In this document: positions 13,470-21,493 of the stretch, in pieces
Layout: the number at the start of each line of letters is the position of its first letter
How positions within the stretch are numbered: the first letter of the stretch is position 1
Origin: a virus
Reading direction: 5' to 3' (one strand)
IMG/VR virus record: IMGVR_UViG_3300009181_000334
Coordinates: 1 to 24,053 of that record
Length of the DNA stretch: 24,053 bases
The notes under the pieces: generated by a model
The model's input: the letters and a program-made list of their open reading frames with translations, nothing else
Databases searched by the model: none
What the model was told of the DNA's origin: nothing
Translations under genes and position numbers: made by a program

Positions 13470-13859
13470 TTAATCCGGCGTGAAGGTGTATTCGCCAGAG
13501 GTTTGCAGCTCGGCGCTAAACTTAACCGCGTCGTCGTGCTGGTAGTCTTCGTCGAAGCTGGCCAGATAAAAATTGCCGGTGATTACGTCGCCATTGGAGA
13601 ACACCAGCGAGACATCGGTAAGCATGCGCGTGTCGTTCAAAATTAAATTGCGCAACACCGTATCTTTGGCCACGCCCTCAATGGAAACATCAATGGACTT
13701 AGTGCCAGAGGCACCCAAAAACGTGCGAAAGCCGTTGTCGTCGTCGCTGGTAATTTCGATGGCGTCGCCGTTGTATTTAATTTTTTTGCTGGCGATACCG
13801 GAACAAATTACCGCCGATGCTTTTTTGACTTGAAACAATAAACCTTTTTCTGCTGCCAT
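13470..13859 (-). CDS. major tail tube protein, TP901-1 type
   Basis: The 129-residue protein polymerises into the tail tube. It has the short tube-protein pattern: SAVICSGIASKKIKYNGDAI, then a DNGFRTFL turn, KSIDVSIEGVAKDT, VSLVFSNGDVITGNFYLAS and a terminal FSAELQTSGEYTFTP. Length is normal for the TP901-1 major tail family. It lies between the tail terminator gene and the gpG-like chaperone, the canonical position. A diverged copy of the whole protein forms the N-terminal part of the LamG-bearing protein at 6497-7540. A terminator follows its stop, consistent with a separate high level of mRNA. Confidence 0.87.
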   Translation of the reverse strand: MAAEKGLLFQVKKASAVICSGIASKKIKYNGDAIEITSDDDNGFRTFLGASGTKSIDVSIEGVAKDTVLRNLILNDTRMLTDVSLVFSNGDVITGNFYLASFDEDYQHDDAVKFSAELQTSGEYTFTPD

Positions 13860-13871
13860 GATTGCTGCCTC

Positions 13872-14291
13872 TTAAATGGTGTCTGCTAAAAATTGGAAAG
13901 TCATAACGCCGTGCTGGCTTAAGCCATCCGCGTCTAGGAATACATCGCTCCCCAAAAACTTGGGCGGCAATGTTTTGTAGCCGGGCACACTAAGCGTTTG
14001 CCGGTGTAAAGCGTTGTAAATGTGGTTTTGAATTTTTTTATTTAATACGCGGCCCGCGTAACGGGTCCACACGTGGATAGTTAGGGTTACGTCGAAACCG
14101 GTTTCGGTGTCTGTGTCCCACGGCTGGGCGTGGTCGTCGCCGATTACTACATAGGGGAAAACGGCGGCGCTGGGGTTATCTTCCTGCGCCTCTTGTGGCG
14201 GCTGGTCATAAATACCCACCACCAAAGCCATTAACGCGGGAATATTGGTTAACTTTTGATAGAGCGCGGTTTGTAGGTCGTTGCCGATCAT
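13872..14291 (-). CDS. tail terminator / completion protein, DUF3168 family
   Basis: The 139-residue protein has the DUF3168 pattern: an N-terminal helix (LQTALYQKLTNIPALMALV), a G-x-YDQPP turn, FPYVVIGDDHAQPW, then TLTIHVWTRYAGR and a C-terminal FLADTI strand. Members of this family, such as SPP1 gp17-like proteins, cap the tail tube and join it to the head. The start overlaps the stop of the gp10-like gene by ATGA. It sits directly upstream of the tail tube gene, as expected. Confidence 0.85.
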   Translation of the reverse strand: MIGNDLQTALYQKLTNIPALMALVVGIYDQPPQEAQEDNPSAAVFPYVVIGDDHAQPWDTDTETGFDVTLTIHVWTRYAGRVLNKKIQNHIYNALHRQTLSVPGYKTLPPKFLGSDVFLDADGLSQHGVMTFQFLADTI

Positions 14292-14716
14292 TGGTTTTGT
14301 GCTCGCGCGGCTTGGCGTGCTAAATATTGCTCTAACTTGCGGCCAAAACTTTCGCGCAAAATACGCGGCATTTCGGCGGCGTATTTTTGTTTAATGGGTG
14401 CAATAAATGGGCGGGCCTGCATATTGCGGGTGCCGAATTCGATGAACTTCCAATAAAACGCATCACCACCCGGGCCGGCTTTTTTGGAGTTGGCTTTTAC
14501 TTGGCTTTGCGGATTGGTGCGGCTGCCTTTTTTGCGCTGGGCTTTAAGGGATTTTTTTAAGTTGCCACTGCGCACCGGCGCGGCGGCCTTGGCTTCTTTG
14601 GCTATTTTGCTGGCAATATCCTGCACCACGGTGCGCATTAAATTGGTGGCCACGCGGGGCGCTAATTGGCCCAGTGTTTGGCGCACCTCTTCTAGGCCGG
14701 TCACGGTCATAAACAT
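14288..14716 (-). CDS. HK97 gp10-like head-tail joining protein
   Basis: The 142-residue basic protein contains AKAAAPVRSGNLKKSLKAQR, followed after a polar linker by YWKFIEFGTRNMQARPFIAP, the hallmark of HK97 gp10 family proteins. Known members act at the head-tail junction or tail completion step. The gene overlaps the head closure gene by one base and the DUF3168 gene by four, so the three are translationally coupled. The KKGSRTNPQSQVKANSKKAG insertion is strongly basic. Assignment rests on the FEFGT/ARPF motif pair and on gene order. Confidence 0.87.
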   Translation of the reverse strand: MFMTVTGLEEVRQTLGQLAPRVATNLMRTVVQDIASKIAKEAKAAAPVRSGNLKKSLKAQRKKGSRTNPQSQVKANSKKAGPGGDAFYWKFIEFGTRNMQARPFIAPIKQKYAAEMPRILRESFGRKLEQYLARQAARAQNQ

Positions 14717-15045
14717 TACACAGCCCCCCGCTCGGCGATTATTTCCATAAATAAATCACGGCTGTTGCGCGGCGGCAGGCTGCGAATGTTGTAGGCGTTG
14801 CCGTCGTGAATAATGGTGTAACTTTCTTTTAAATCTTGCCGATTGCGAATAACAAACACGCACTGGGCGCTGGCGGTGGTTTTTTCCGCCTGCTGTGATT
14901 CGCGGGCACTTAACTGGCGCACATAGGCCCAGCAGCTGCAAACAGGTTGGGTAAACTGCTCGAAGCCGCCAGCACCGTCTGGCCGCTTATGGCGGCGCTC
15001 GATGCTAATACGCTGGGTTAGCTGGCCTATGCGGTAAATATTCAT
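14716..15045 (-). CDS. phage head closure protein (SPP1 gp16-like)
   Basis: The 109-residue protein shows the head closure family pattern: IGQLTQRISIERRHKRPDGAGGFEQ, then CWAYVRQLSARESQQAEKT, FVIRNRQDLKESYTIIHDG and IRSLPPRNSRDLFMEIIAER. This small beta-barrel closes the connector channel after DNA packaging. The ATG overlaps the stop of the connector gene (TAATG), giving close coupling. Order connector, closure, gp10-like, tail terminator matches HK97-like phages. Confidence 0.87.
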   Translation of the reverse strand: MNIYRIGQLTQRISIERRHKRPDGAGGFEQFTQPVCSCWAYVRQLSARESQQAEKTTASAQCVFVIRNRQDLKESYTIIHDGNAYNIRSLPPRNSRDLFMEIIAERGAV

Positions 15046-15650
15046 TAGCAGACCACCGGCACAACGTAGGGCGCCAACAGCGCTTGCACACCGAAGGGCA
15101 ATTCACCCATGGTGCGGTCGGTGGTGGCCTCGCGGTTGAGGTCGTAGTGGCCGGCCAACAACAGAATGGCCATAACTATGTCCGGCTCCACATCTGCCGC
15201 CGCGCCGTAGCCGGCGGTGTAACTAATACGCACCGCCACAGGGTGCACGGCTATAGCCGGCCAAACGCAGTTGAATGCGGGGCGGATGTGGCCTTGCAGG
15301 GTGCTGGTGTCTACCTCGTATTGGGCCTCGTCCAGCGTTTGCCAATCGCCTTGCGGGTCCAGGTATTCCACTTGCTCCACGCTCAGCAGCGGGGGCTTTG
15401 GCAGTGCCAGTGGCGCGGTAGCCTGATAACACATAGAGCCTAGCGGCGAGGCGCTGAAACGCGGGGCGGTTAATTGCCACTCCTGAGTAATTAGCGCGCG
15501 CCCGGTTACCTGCTCCACCTGCCGCGTGGCTACCGCCAATAAACGGGTCACCTCGTCGTCGGTGGTGGAATCTTCCAGCCGCAGGCGCGTGCGCGCTTCG
15601 GCGACACTAACCGGCAGGCTAGCAGGGGCACTGGTGCGCGCTAAGCCCAT
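15045..15650 (-). CDS. head-tail connector protein, HK97 gp6 / phiE125 gp8 type
   Basis: The 201-residue protein starts with PVSVAEARTRLRLEDSTTDD and continues DEVTRLLAVATRQVEQVTGRALITQEW, the helical signature of gp6-like connectors. A central beta part (PLALPKPPLLSVEQVEYLD) and VRISYTAGYG, then IVMAILLLAGHYDLNRE complete the phiE125 gp8-type pattern. It would form the ring below the portal. It starts three bases after the preceding small gene's stop and overlaps the head closure start. Confidence 0.87.
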   Translation of the reverse strand: MGLARTSAPASLPVSVAEARTRLRLEDSTTDDEVTRLLAVATRQVEQVTGRALITQEWQLTAPRFSASPLGSMCYQATAPLALPKPPLLSVEQVEYLDPQGDWQTLDEAQYEVDTSTLQGHIRPAFNCVWPAIAVHPVAVRISYTAGYGAAADVEPDIVMAILLLAGHYDLNREATTDRTMGELPFGVQALLAPYVVPVVC

Positions 15651-15653
15651 GGG

Positions 15654-15899
15654 TTAGGCCTGCTCGTCGAAGGTTGGATAGGGGTCGGCAGCGGCCACAG
15701 CTTTGGCTACATGCTTAACCACCTCGGCCCGCAAAAAGGTTTTTACGTAATCCACGGCGGCTTTGTGATCGTCCACCATGCCGGCGGTTTTTAGGGTTTT
15801 GGCGTCGGCGGCGGGCAGCTCTAACAGGGTGTTAGGGAGGTACTTAACGCCCTCGTGAATAATATCGGCGAGCACGCGAACTAATACGGGTTTGGACAT
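15654..15899 (-). CDS. hypothetical protein between capsid and connector genes, 81 aa
   Basis: The 81-residue protein begins with a beta-like MSKPVLVRVLADIIHEGVKY, then PNTLLELPAADAKTLKTAGM, and ends in a helix and an acidic tail. Small proteins of this shape lie between the capsid and gp6-like genes of many siphophages, usually without an assigned role. The start is 22 bases after a terminator hairpin that follows the capsid gene. It might be a head accessory protein, but no function is claimed. Confidence 0.6.
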   Translation of the reverse strand: MSKPVLVRVLADIIHEGVKYLPNTLLELPAADAKTLKTAGMVDDHKAAVDYVKTFLRAEVVKHVAKAVAAADPYPTFDEQA

Positions 15900-15920
15900 A
15901 AACGGCCTATAAATTTGACC

Positions 15921-15944
15921 AAAAAAAACCCAGCCGAAGCTGGG
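15921..15944 (-). terminator. intrinsic terminator after the capsid gene
   Basis: On the - strand, CCCAGC / GCTGGG closes a four-base loop (15929-15934 with 15939-15944) and runs into eight U. It is 19 bases beyond the capsid stop and 22 bases before the next start codon. It can limit expression of downstream genes relative to capsid. Confidence 0.85.
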
Positions 15945-15962
15945 CGTTTGGGCTTGCTGGGT

Positions 15963-17177
15963 TTAGATGGCGGCGTTTTGGTAGTACTTGACGGCGGACG
16001 TGTTGGACAATTCGCCAGCGGTGCGCACCCAGCCCATGAAGCCAATTTGGCCTTTGGTTAGGTAGTTGGAGTCCTCGAACTTCATGAGCACCACTTGGCG
16101 CACATCGCGGATGATGTAGTGGCTGAAATCACCAAACAAAATAGGCTTGGCGCTGGCCGCAGGCACTGCCAGGTCGTTGTTGATTTTCACCTTCACGCCC
16201 AACAGCTCATCAGGCATACCGGCCGCAGAGCCAACGTCATAACTGGGCGTCCAGATTGGGCGGCCTGCAGTGTCCACCATTTTGCGCAGGGCTTTACGCA
16301 CAGTTTGGCTAAACATGAACATACAGTTGCCGCTGTCGATGTAGGCTTGGTCTACCGACTCGTACAAATCCACCAAATCATCATAAATGAAGGTAGTGGT
16401 TTGTCCGTTGGCGCCGACTTTGCCGGCCGAGGCACGCGCCGCCACGCCGTAAGGCTGCGCGGAACCGGTGCCGGTGGTGTAACCAGCGCTGGTGGTGCGG
16501 CCAATACGCTGGGCCATACGGTTCATGACAAAACCGGCCACGTCGAAGGCGGCGTCTTCTAACAACTCAATGGGCACAGTGATGATTTTGGAGCCGGCCT
16601 TGTAGGCCGTAAGCGCTACAGTGCCAAAACTTGGGTCGGAATCAGAACCGGCGGCGTTTTCCGCCAACCACTCACCCGTTTCGCTGGTGCCGTCTGACGT
16701 TGGGTAGCTCAGCGGGTTGCCAGAATCGGTGGTGATGATGGTGGCCACGTCGCGCATGGCGCCATAGGCCTTGAGCTTTTCGATCACCTTGTCGCCAATT
16801 TCGCTGGCCACGGTGTAGCCGCCCTGCGAGCCAGTGGTGGTGCTCATGGTGTTGCGAATGGCTACGCGCTCGGCGTCGCTTAGGTCGCGGTCGCGTTTAC
16901 GCATTAAGGTGTTTAGCACCTGCGCCGCCGTGGATTGGCTAGCGCTGGGCTTGCCTTTGAAGTTGTCCACATCGTCGAAGGACTCCTCGGCGATTTTATC
17001 TAAGCGCGCTTGCTCGGTGCTTAGGCGTGCGTCAATGTCGCAAATTTCCGCCGTCAGCGTGTCGTACTGCGCCAACTGATCTTTGCCAAAATCGGCGCCT
17101 TTGTGGGTGTCCAAAACGCGGCGTGCTTCAATTGCTAAAGCGTTGCGGCGCTCGCTCAGTTTGTCTTTGTATGACAT
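15963..17177 (-). CDS. HK97-fold major capsid protein
   Basis: The 404-residue protein has an N-terminal coiled-coil region (about 1-70, LSERRNALAIEARRVLD and on), acting in known cases as a scaffolding delta domain, then the capsid body from about 115 (TGSQGGYTVASEIGDKVIEK). Later blocks, such as ETGEWLAENAAGSDSD, ITVPIELLEDAAFDVAGFV, AQPYGVAA and FGDFSHYIIRDVRQ, match the HK97 capsid family. The delta domain is probably removed by the adjacent ClpP-like protease. The ATG has AGAGG upstream. Two terminator hairpins precede it and one follows it, so its transcription is unusually bounded. Confidence 0.93.
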   Translation of the reverse strand: MSYKDKLSERRNALAIEARRVLDTHKGADFGKDQLAQYDTLTAEICDIDARLSTEQARLDKIAEESFDDVDNFKGKPSASQSTAAQVLNTLMRKRDRDLSDAERVAIRNTMSTTTGSQGGYTVASEIGDKVIEKLKAYGAMRDVATIITTDSGNPLSYPTSDGTSETGEWLAENAAGSDSDPSFGTVALTAYKAGSKIITVPIELLEDAAFDVAGFVMNRMAQRIGRTTSAGYTTGTGSAQPYGVAARASAGKVGANGQTTTFIYDDLVDLYESVDQAYIDSGNCMFMFSQTVRKALRKMVDTAGRPIWTPSYDVGSAAGMPDELLGVKVKINNDLAVPAASAKPILFGDFSHYIIRDVRQVVLMKFEDSNYLTKGQIGFMGWVRTAGELSNTSAVKYYQNAAI

Positions 17178-17199
17178 AGGTTTTGCCTCTTACAGGTAC

Positions 17200-17220
17200 A
17201 AAAAAAGCCGCAATTGCGGC
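17200..17220 (-). terminator. intrinsic terminator immediately upstream of the capsid gene
   Basis: The palindrome GCCGCAATTGCGGC (17207-17220) is followed, on the - strand, by seven U. It ends 23 bases before the capsid start codon, leaving no space for a promoter between them. Capsid transcripts must therefore read through it, or it acts as an RNA-processing or stability hairpin. Confidence 0.8.
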
Positions 17221-17266
17221 CGGATGGAGCCAGCAGGCGAGCGCCTAACTAGCGGTTTTTGGGCGT

Positions 17267-17289
17267 AAAAAAAGCCGCTATTGCGGCTT
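17267..17289 (-). terminator. intrinsic terminator after the head protease gene
   Basis: On the - strand, AAGCCGC / GCGGCTT closes a four-base loop and runs into a U tract, 23 bases beyond the protease stop. Its core is very similar to the hairpin at 17200-17220, so the pair may have arisen by duplication. Confidence 0.8.
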
Positions 17290-17311
17290 GGGTGGTGCGG
17301 TGTTGGGTGCG

Positions 17312-18043
17312 TTAAGCCGCCAGTTTTTCCAGCAGGCTTAGGCGCGCGCTTAAAATGGCGTGGTGCTCTTCAGCAGTTAGGCCGGCGGGCTCGGGTTCTG
17401 GTGCGGGTGGCGCCACCAGTGCTTGCGGGGTGTTGCTATAGGCCGCCAAGTTCCACGCGCTTTTGGGTTTTTCGGCGGGCTGGTCAATGGCGTCGATGAA
17501 GCCAACGGCTAGTGCCTCGGCGGCACTGAACCATGTTTCGGCGTTCATCCACGCCTGCACCTGCTCGGCGCTGGCTTCAGTTTTGCGCATGTAGTCGGTG
17601 GCTATGCTGGCGTCCACCTTGCGCAGTAGCGCGGAGACTTCATCTAAGCTGTTGGCATTACCCATGGCGAAGGTCCACGCGTTGTGCACCATAAAAAACG
17701 CCCCATCGGCCATATGCACCTCATCGCAGGCGGTGGCAATGTAGGTGGCGGCGCTGGCGGCTAGGGCGTCGATATAGGCCACGGTTTTGGCTTTGTGGCC
17801 ACTGAGCGCGGCGGCTATGGCGCGGGCGTCGAATATGTCGCCGCCGGGGCTGTTAATGCGTAGGTTGATCTGGGTTACATCTAGCGCAGCCAGCTGGGGC
17901 ACCAGCTCTTTGGCGCTAATGCCGCCGAACATATCCGCACCAATCACATCGTACAAATACACGGTGGCCTCGGTACCTTTTTGCTCAATGCGCAGGCTGC
18001 GCGGTGCGGCTTGGTTTTGTGTGATTAGCTGCATTAGGTTCAT
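17312..18043 (-). CDS. ClpP-like head maturation protease
   Basis: The 243-residue protein carries NSPGGDIFDARAIAAAL (64-80), the nucleophile S97 in ALAAS and H120 in FMVHNAW, the ClpP-type serine protease signature used by phage prohead proteases. It cleaves the capsid delta domain during head maturation. The C-terminal part after about 190 is proline-rich and ends in a helix with LSARLSLLEKL, perhaps a docking segment. The start overlaps the portal stop by four bases (ATGA). The position between portal and capsid is canonical. Confidence 0.9.
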   Translation of the reverse strand: MNLMQLITQNQAAPRSLRIEQKGTEATVYLYDVIGADMFGGISAKELVPQLAALDVTQINLRINSPGGDIFDARAIAAALSGHKAKTVAYIDALAASAATYIATACDEVHMADGAFFMVHNAWTFAMGNANSLDEVSALLRKVDASIATDYMRKTEASAEQVQAWMNAETWFSAAEALAVGFIDAIDQPAEKPKSAWNLAAYSNTPQALVAPPAPEPEPAGLTAEEHHAILSARLSLLEKLAA

Positions 18044-19329
18044 GGTGCGGGTGCCTCGGTTGGCGTTGGTTCGGGTTGTGGGGTGGCGCTGGCTGGCGCG
18101 GCGCCGGCGCGGGTTACGGTGTTGCTGTCGGGGCTGGCGTCGGGCGGCAGGTTTTTAATGCGGCGCACTTCGTTAATCGCCATCCAGCCTTGTGCGCCGG
18201 GGCCACCTAAGGCGCGGGCAAAATATTCGGCTTCGGCTTTGCTGTCGCCACTTAACAGGCCTTCGCGGTTGAATTCCACAAACATGCGCAAGCTGCGCGG
18301 AAATAATTTGCGGTTTAATTCCTGCTCGATTTTTTTGGCGTGCGGGTCGATAGTGTGTTTGACGTGGGCGATCATGCGCTGCTCTAGGCCGGTGCCCCAC
18401 GCACTGGTGGTGTTTTCACCGATTAAATCCGGCGAGACTAAAAACGCCCGGCACACATCCACCACGTTAAAGCGGCGGGTTTCTAGCAATTGCGAATCTT
18501 CAGGGCTGACACTCACCGGCTTTAAGTCGCCGCCGTTTACCAGCAGCGCTGGGCGGTGGCGGTTGCCGCGCCCGCTATAACGCTCCTCAAATTGGGTGCG
18601 CAGCTGGGCTTGCTGTTCTTGGGTTGGGGCTACACCGGCGGGATAAGTAACCACCACGCTGGGCGAGGCGCCATTGGCGAAATATTCCGCGCTATATTCA
18701 TCCGCCGCTAGGCCGCAGGCTATGGCATTGCGTGCCCAGCTTTTGATGGCGCTTTGGCCGTGCAGGCCGTTGAAGCCGAAGCCGGGGAAGTGTAAAACCT
18801 CTGACTGCACTAGGCCTTTTTTGCTAATGCCATCATTGATTAGGTAAATCAGTTCGGCGCCGTCGCGCTTTACCACCACGCATTCGCGCGGGATTGGCTC
18901 TAGCTGCGCCACGGCGCCGAGTTTGTCGCGCATTAGGCGGCTGATAGCATCGCCGCGCAGCAGCATGGATTCTAGGCACCATTGCCAATAAGTGTGCGCG
19001 GTTAATACGGGGTGCGGCGACTCATTAAGCAGCCACCAATAATCATGGCGTACGGACTCGCGGTTGCCGTTGGCGTCGCGCTGGTAGGTACTGCAGGGCA
19101 TGGCTGCCACGCCGTTGCAAATGAGCTGCAAACAGGCACCCACGGCGCTTAATTTTTTGGCGTTTTCGGGGTTTACATTCACGCCGGCGGCGGTTTTGGT
19201 GTTGCCGAAAAAATCGTTCCAGCTGTCGCTATTAGCGGCCATTAGGGTTTGATTTTTAATGGTCGCCAGTTCGGCGTGCAGCTGGTCTATTTGCGCCTGC
19301 TGCTGTTTTCGCTTGCCGAATCCGAACAT
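18040..19329 (-). CDS. portal protein, HK97 family
   Basis: The 429-residue protein forms the dodecameric portal. It shows FFGNTKTAAGVNVNPENAKK (41-60), then SAVGACLQLICNGVAAMPCS, GFGFNGLHGQSAI, and the family block DVCRAFLVSPDLIGENTTSA (291-310) with WGTGLEQRMIAHVKHTIDPH following. The C-terminus is proline/alanine-rich (about 405-429). Residues 7-27 are a charged helical segment. Length is normal for the family. It starts one base after the large terminase stop and overlaps the protease start, so terminase, portal and protease are closely coupled. Confidence 0.93.
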   Translation of the reverse strand: MFGFGKRKQQQAQIDQLHAELATIKNQTLMAANSDSWNDFFGNTKTAAGVNVNPENAKKLSAVGACLQLICNGVAAMPCSTYQRDANGNRESVRHDYWWLLNESPHPVLTAHTYWQWCLESMLLRGDAISRLMRDKLGAVAQLEPIPRECVVVKRDGAELIYLINDGISKKGLVQSEVLHFPGFGFNGLHGQSAIKSWARNAIACGLAADEYSAEYFANGASPSVVVTYPAGVAPTQEQQAQLRTQFEERYSGRGNRHRPALLVNGGDLKPVSVSPEDSQLLETRRFNVVDVCRAFLVSPDLIGENTTSAWGTGLEQRMIAHVKHTIDPHAKKIEQELNRKLFPRSLRMFVEFNREGLLSGDSKAEAEYFARALGGPGAQGWMAINEVRRIKNLPPDASPDSNTVTRAGAAPASATPQPEPTPTEAPAP

Positions 19330-19330
19330 G

Positions 19331-20992
19331 TTACAGCCCTATGAAAATGTCTTGGCACTGGCCTTCCGCCGCGATTTTCGCGCGGCCTATGCCCATAATC
19401 AGCGCCACAGCGCCGTCGATTTTGTTTTGCGGTAGTTCTTTGCGGGGGTAAATATTGTCTTTTGCATCTACGTGGCACACCACGTTGCTAATCATCCAAT
19501 CCAGCACGGGGCAGGCGTTGTGTTGTAGCCGGCTGGCCACCACTAGCGCCTGCAGTTCCTTCATGGGCTCGCTTATGTTCTGCACCGTTTGGCGCAGCTC
19601 CACCATGTTTAGGCCTTGCTCCATTAGGCGGCTGGCCAAATAGTTGGCTTGCCATGGGTCGTAGGCGACTTCGCGTAAATCAAACTGGGCGGCGGCTTTT
19701 TTCAGGTCGTCTTCAATGGCGGCGTAGTCGGTCATGGCGCCGGGGGTGACGGTTATTAATCCGTCTTCGGCCCAGCCTTCGTATTGCGAGTTGTCCGACT
19801 CTTCTACCGTTAATTCCGGCAGATAATTTTTGACAAATACGGTAAAGGTTTGCGTAATTTCATCGGGGAAAACGTAGGCCACACAGGCTATGTCCAGCTT
19901 GCTGGCAAGGTCTATCGCCGCGTAACAGGTGCGGCCGGCCATATCTTCTAGGCGTAAATTTTCATTGCCGCAGCGTTGCCAGGCGCTTACATCCATCCAC
20001 GCGGTATCCGCATTCACCCAGCAATTTAAATGCTTGGTTAAAAAATTGTTTTGTGCTGCCGTCATGCGCATAGCTTTGCGCGCTTTGCGGGCAATGTCTT
20101 CGGGATTTACGGAGCTACCCCAGTTGGGATTGGCTTTGGCCCATGCGGCTGGGTCTGTCCAGTCGTCGCCCTCGTCGATGGTGTAAATTATTCCGAAGTA
20201 TTCTTCGTCGATGTGGCTGTTGTTTAATATTTTGGTGACGTAAATGCGCTGCTCGTAACAAATTCCGGCGCGGTTAAAACCGGCGGTGGTAATTAACCAC
20301 AACAACGGCTGCTCGCGGGCGCCGGTACCGGTTTCGATTACGTCGAAAACCTCGCGGGTTTTGTGTGCGTGCAGCTCATCAATAACGCCGCAGTGCACGT
20401 TTAGCCCGTCCAAATTGCCGCCTTGGTCGCGGCTTAAGGCTACGAATACCGAGGCGCTGCGCTCGCTGTAAATGCTGTGCGCGCTGGTGGCCACTTGAAA
20501 GCGGCGGCGCAGCCCGGGGCATTTATCCACCATGCGCTTGGCGTCTTGCCAGACGATTTTGGCTTGGTCCCGCGTGGTGGCGGCGCTGTATACCTCGGCG
20601 CCGGCTTCTTTGTCGGCCACTAAACAATAAAGCGCGACGCCGCTGCTTAGGGTGCTTTTGGCGTTTTTGCGAGGCACCTCTAAATAACTGGTTTTAAAGC
20701 GGCGCAGGCCGGCGGCATTCACCCAGCCGAATATGCAGGTGACGATAAACACTTGCCAGGGCGCTAACTCAATATTTTTGCCAGCCCATTTACCCTTAAT
20801 GTGCGGCAGTTTTTCTATAAATGCGCAGGCGCGGTGGGCTTTTTCTACATCAAAAAAATAGGCAAATTCGCTGCGCTGCAGGTCGTGCAATTGGCGCTGG
20901 CACGCGGCCTGTACGTATACACAGGCCGGAATTTCGCCGGCGACTACCTGTTCGGCATAGGCTGTGGCTATGCCGAAATAATCTTTGATCAA
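19331..20992 (-). CDS. terL: large terminase subunit
   Basis: The 553-residue packaging motor has an ATPase domain with a variant Walker A, VPRKNAKST (106-114), and Walker B VIDE with D205 and E206, and a nuclease domain with D361 (CYAAIDLAS), D445 (AYDPW) and D526 (NKIDGAVALIMG). I chose TTG 20992 because it overlaps the small-subunit stop (TTGA) with GGGA upstream and begins at LIKDYFGIATAYAEQVVAGE, as such proteins usually do; the frame is open 34 codons further up, but that part looks like shadow sequence. It packages DNA into proheads with the small subunit and portal. Confidence 0.93.
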   Translation of the reverse strand: MIKDYFGIATAYAEQVVAGEIPACVYVQAACQRQLHDLQRSEFAYFFDVEKAHRACAFIEKLPHIKGKWAGKNIELAPWQVFIVTCIFGWVNAAGLRRFKTSYLEVPRKNAKSTLSSGVALYCLVADKEAGAEVYSAATTRDQAKIVWQDAKRMVDKCPGLRRRFQVATSAHSIYSERSASVFVALSRDQGGNLDGLNVHCGVIDELHAHKTREVFDVIETGTGAREQPLLWLITTAGFNRAGICYEQRIYVTKILNNSHIDEEYFGIIYTIDEGDDWTDPAAWAKANPNWGSSVNPEDIARKARKAMRMTAAQNNFLTKHLNCWVNADTAWMDVSAWQRCGNENLRLEDMAGRTCYAAIDLASKLDIACVAYVFPDEITQTFTVFVKNYLPELTVEESDNSQYEGWAEDGLITVTPGAMTDYAAIEDDLKKAAAQFDLREVAYDPWQANYLASRLMEQGLNMVELRQTVQNISEPMKELQALVVASRLQHNACPVLDWMISNVVCHVDAKDNIYPRKELPQNKIDGAVALIMGIGRAKIAAEGQCQDIFIGL

Positions 20993-21477
20993 ATGTCGTC
21001 CCAGCCATCGCCAAACATGTCGCCCTGTGGGCCGTTTTTCATGCCGCGGTCTGCCGCTGGGGCTAAACCAAACTCGCCAACCAGCGTGCGCCACTTGCGC
21101 CAGTCGTCGTTTAGCTGGCCAACTTCTGGGCGGCTTTTATGTTGTAGCCCGTTGCGGTTTTCGGTGCTGTAGGTCCAGCCCTCTAGGTTTAAAAATGCGC
21201 GGGTGTCGCGCATGCGGATAACAACAACGCAGTATTCTTCGTACGCAAAAACAAAATGCGGTTTTAGGCGGCCTAGCATCACCATTTCTGGCGCTGTGGC
21301 GTCCCAAAATTTTCTTTCGGCTGCGGTTAATGTTTTTGGCCGCAGCTTTTTTGCGGTGGCAATATGCGCAGCGTTTGGCCCGTCGCCGGGCTGAATTATG
21401 GGTACATTTTTGGCCGTAGGGTGCCGCAAGACGTTGCGCAGTGGTGCGGCTAGGTCTGGTTTGGGTCCACGTGCCAT
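20989..21477 (-). CDS. terS: small terminase subunit, P27 family
   Basis: The 162-residue protein has the P27-type pattern: a basic N-terminus (MARGPKPD), LRPKTLTAAERKFWDATAPEM, LKPHFVFAYEEYC, then GWTYSTENRNGLQHKSRPEV, and a C-terminal GEFGLAPAADRGM. Small terminases recognise the packaging site and regulate the large subunit. The stop overlaps the TTG start of the large subunit, giving coupling. The gene follows the fibre cassette by 16 bases, so terminase expression may depend on the fibre operon transcript. Confidence 0.87.
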   Translation of the reverse strand: MARGPKPDLAAPLRNVLRHPTAKNVPIIQPGDGPNAAHIATAKKLRPKTLTAAERKFWDATAPEMVMLGRLKPHFVFAYEEYCVVVIRMRDTRAFLNLEGWTYSTENRNGLQHKSRPEVGQLNDDWRKWRTLVGEFGLAPAADRGMKNGPQGDMFGDGWDDI

Positions 21478-21493
21478 GGGTTTTTTGTGTCGG

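Noticed and set aside
20993-21094. Extension of the large terminase to ATG 21094
   Set aside because: The added 34 residues lie entirely inside the small terminase gene and read as shadow sequence; a coupled TTG with a good ribosome binding site fits better.
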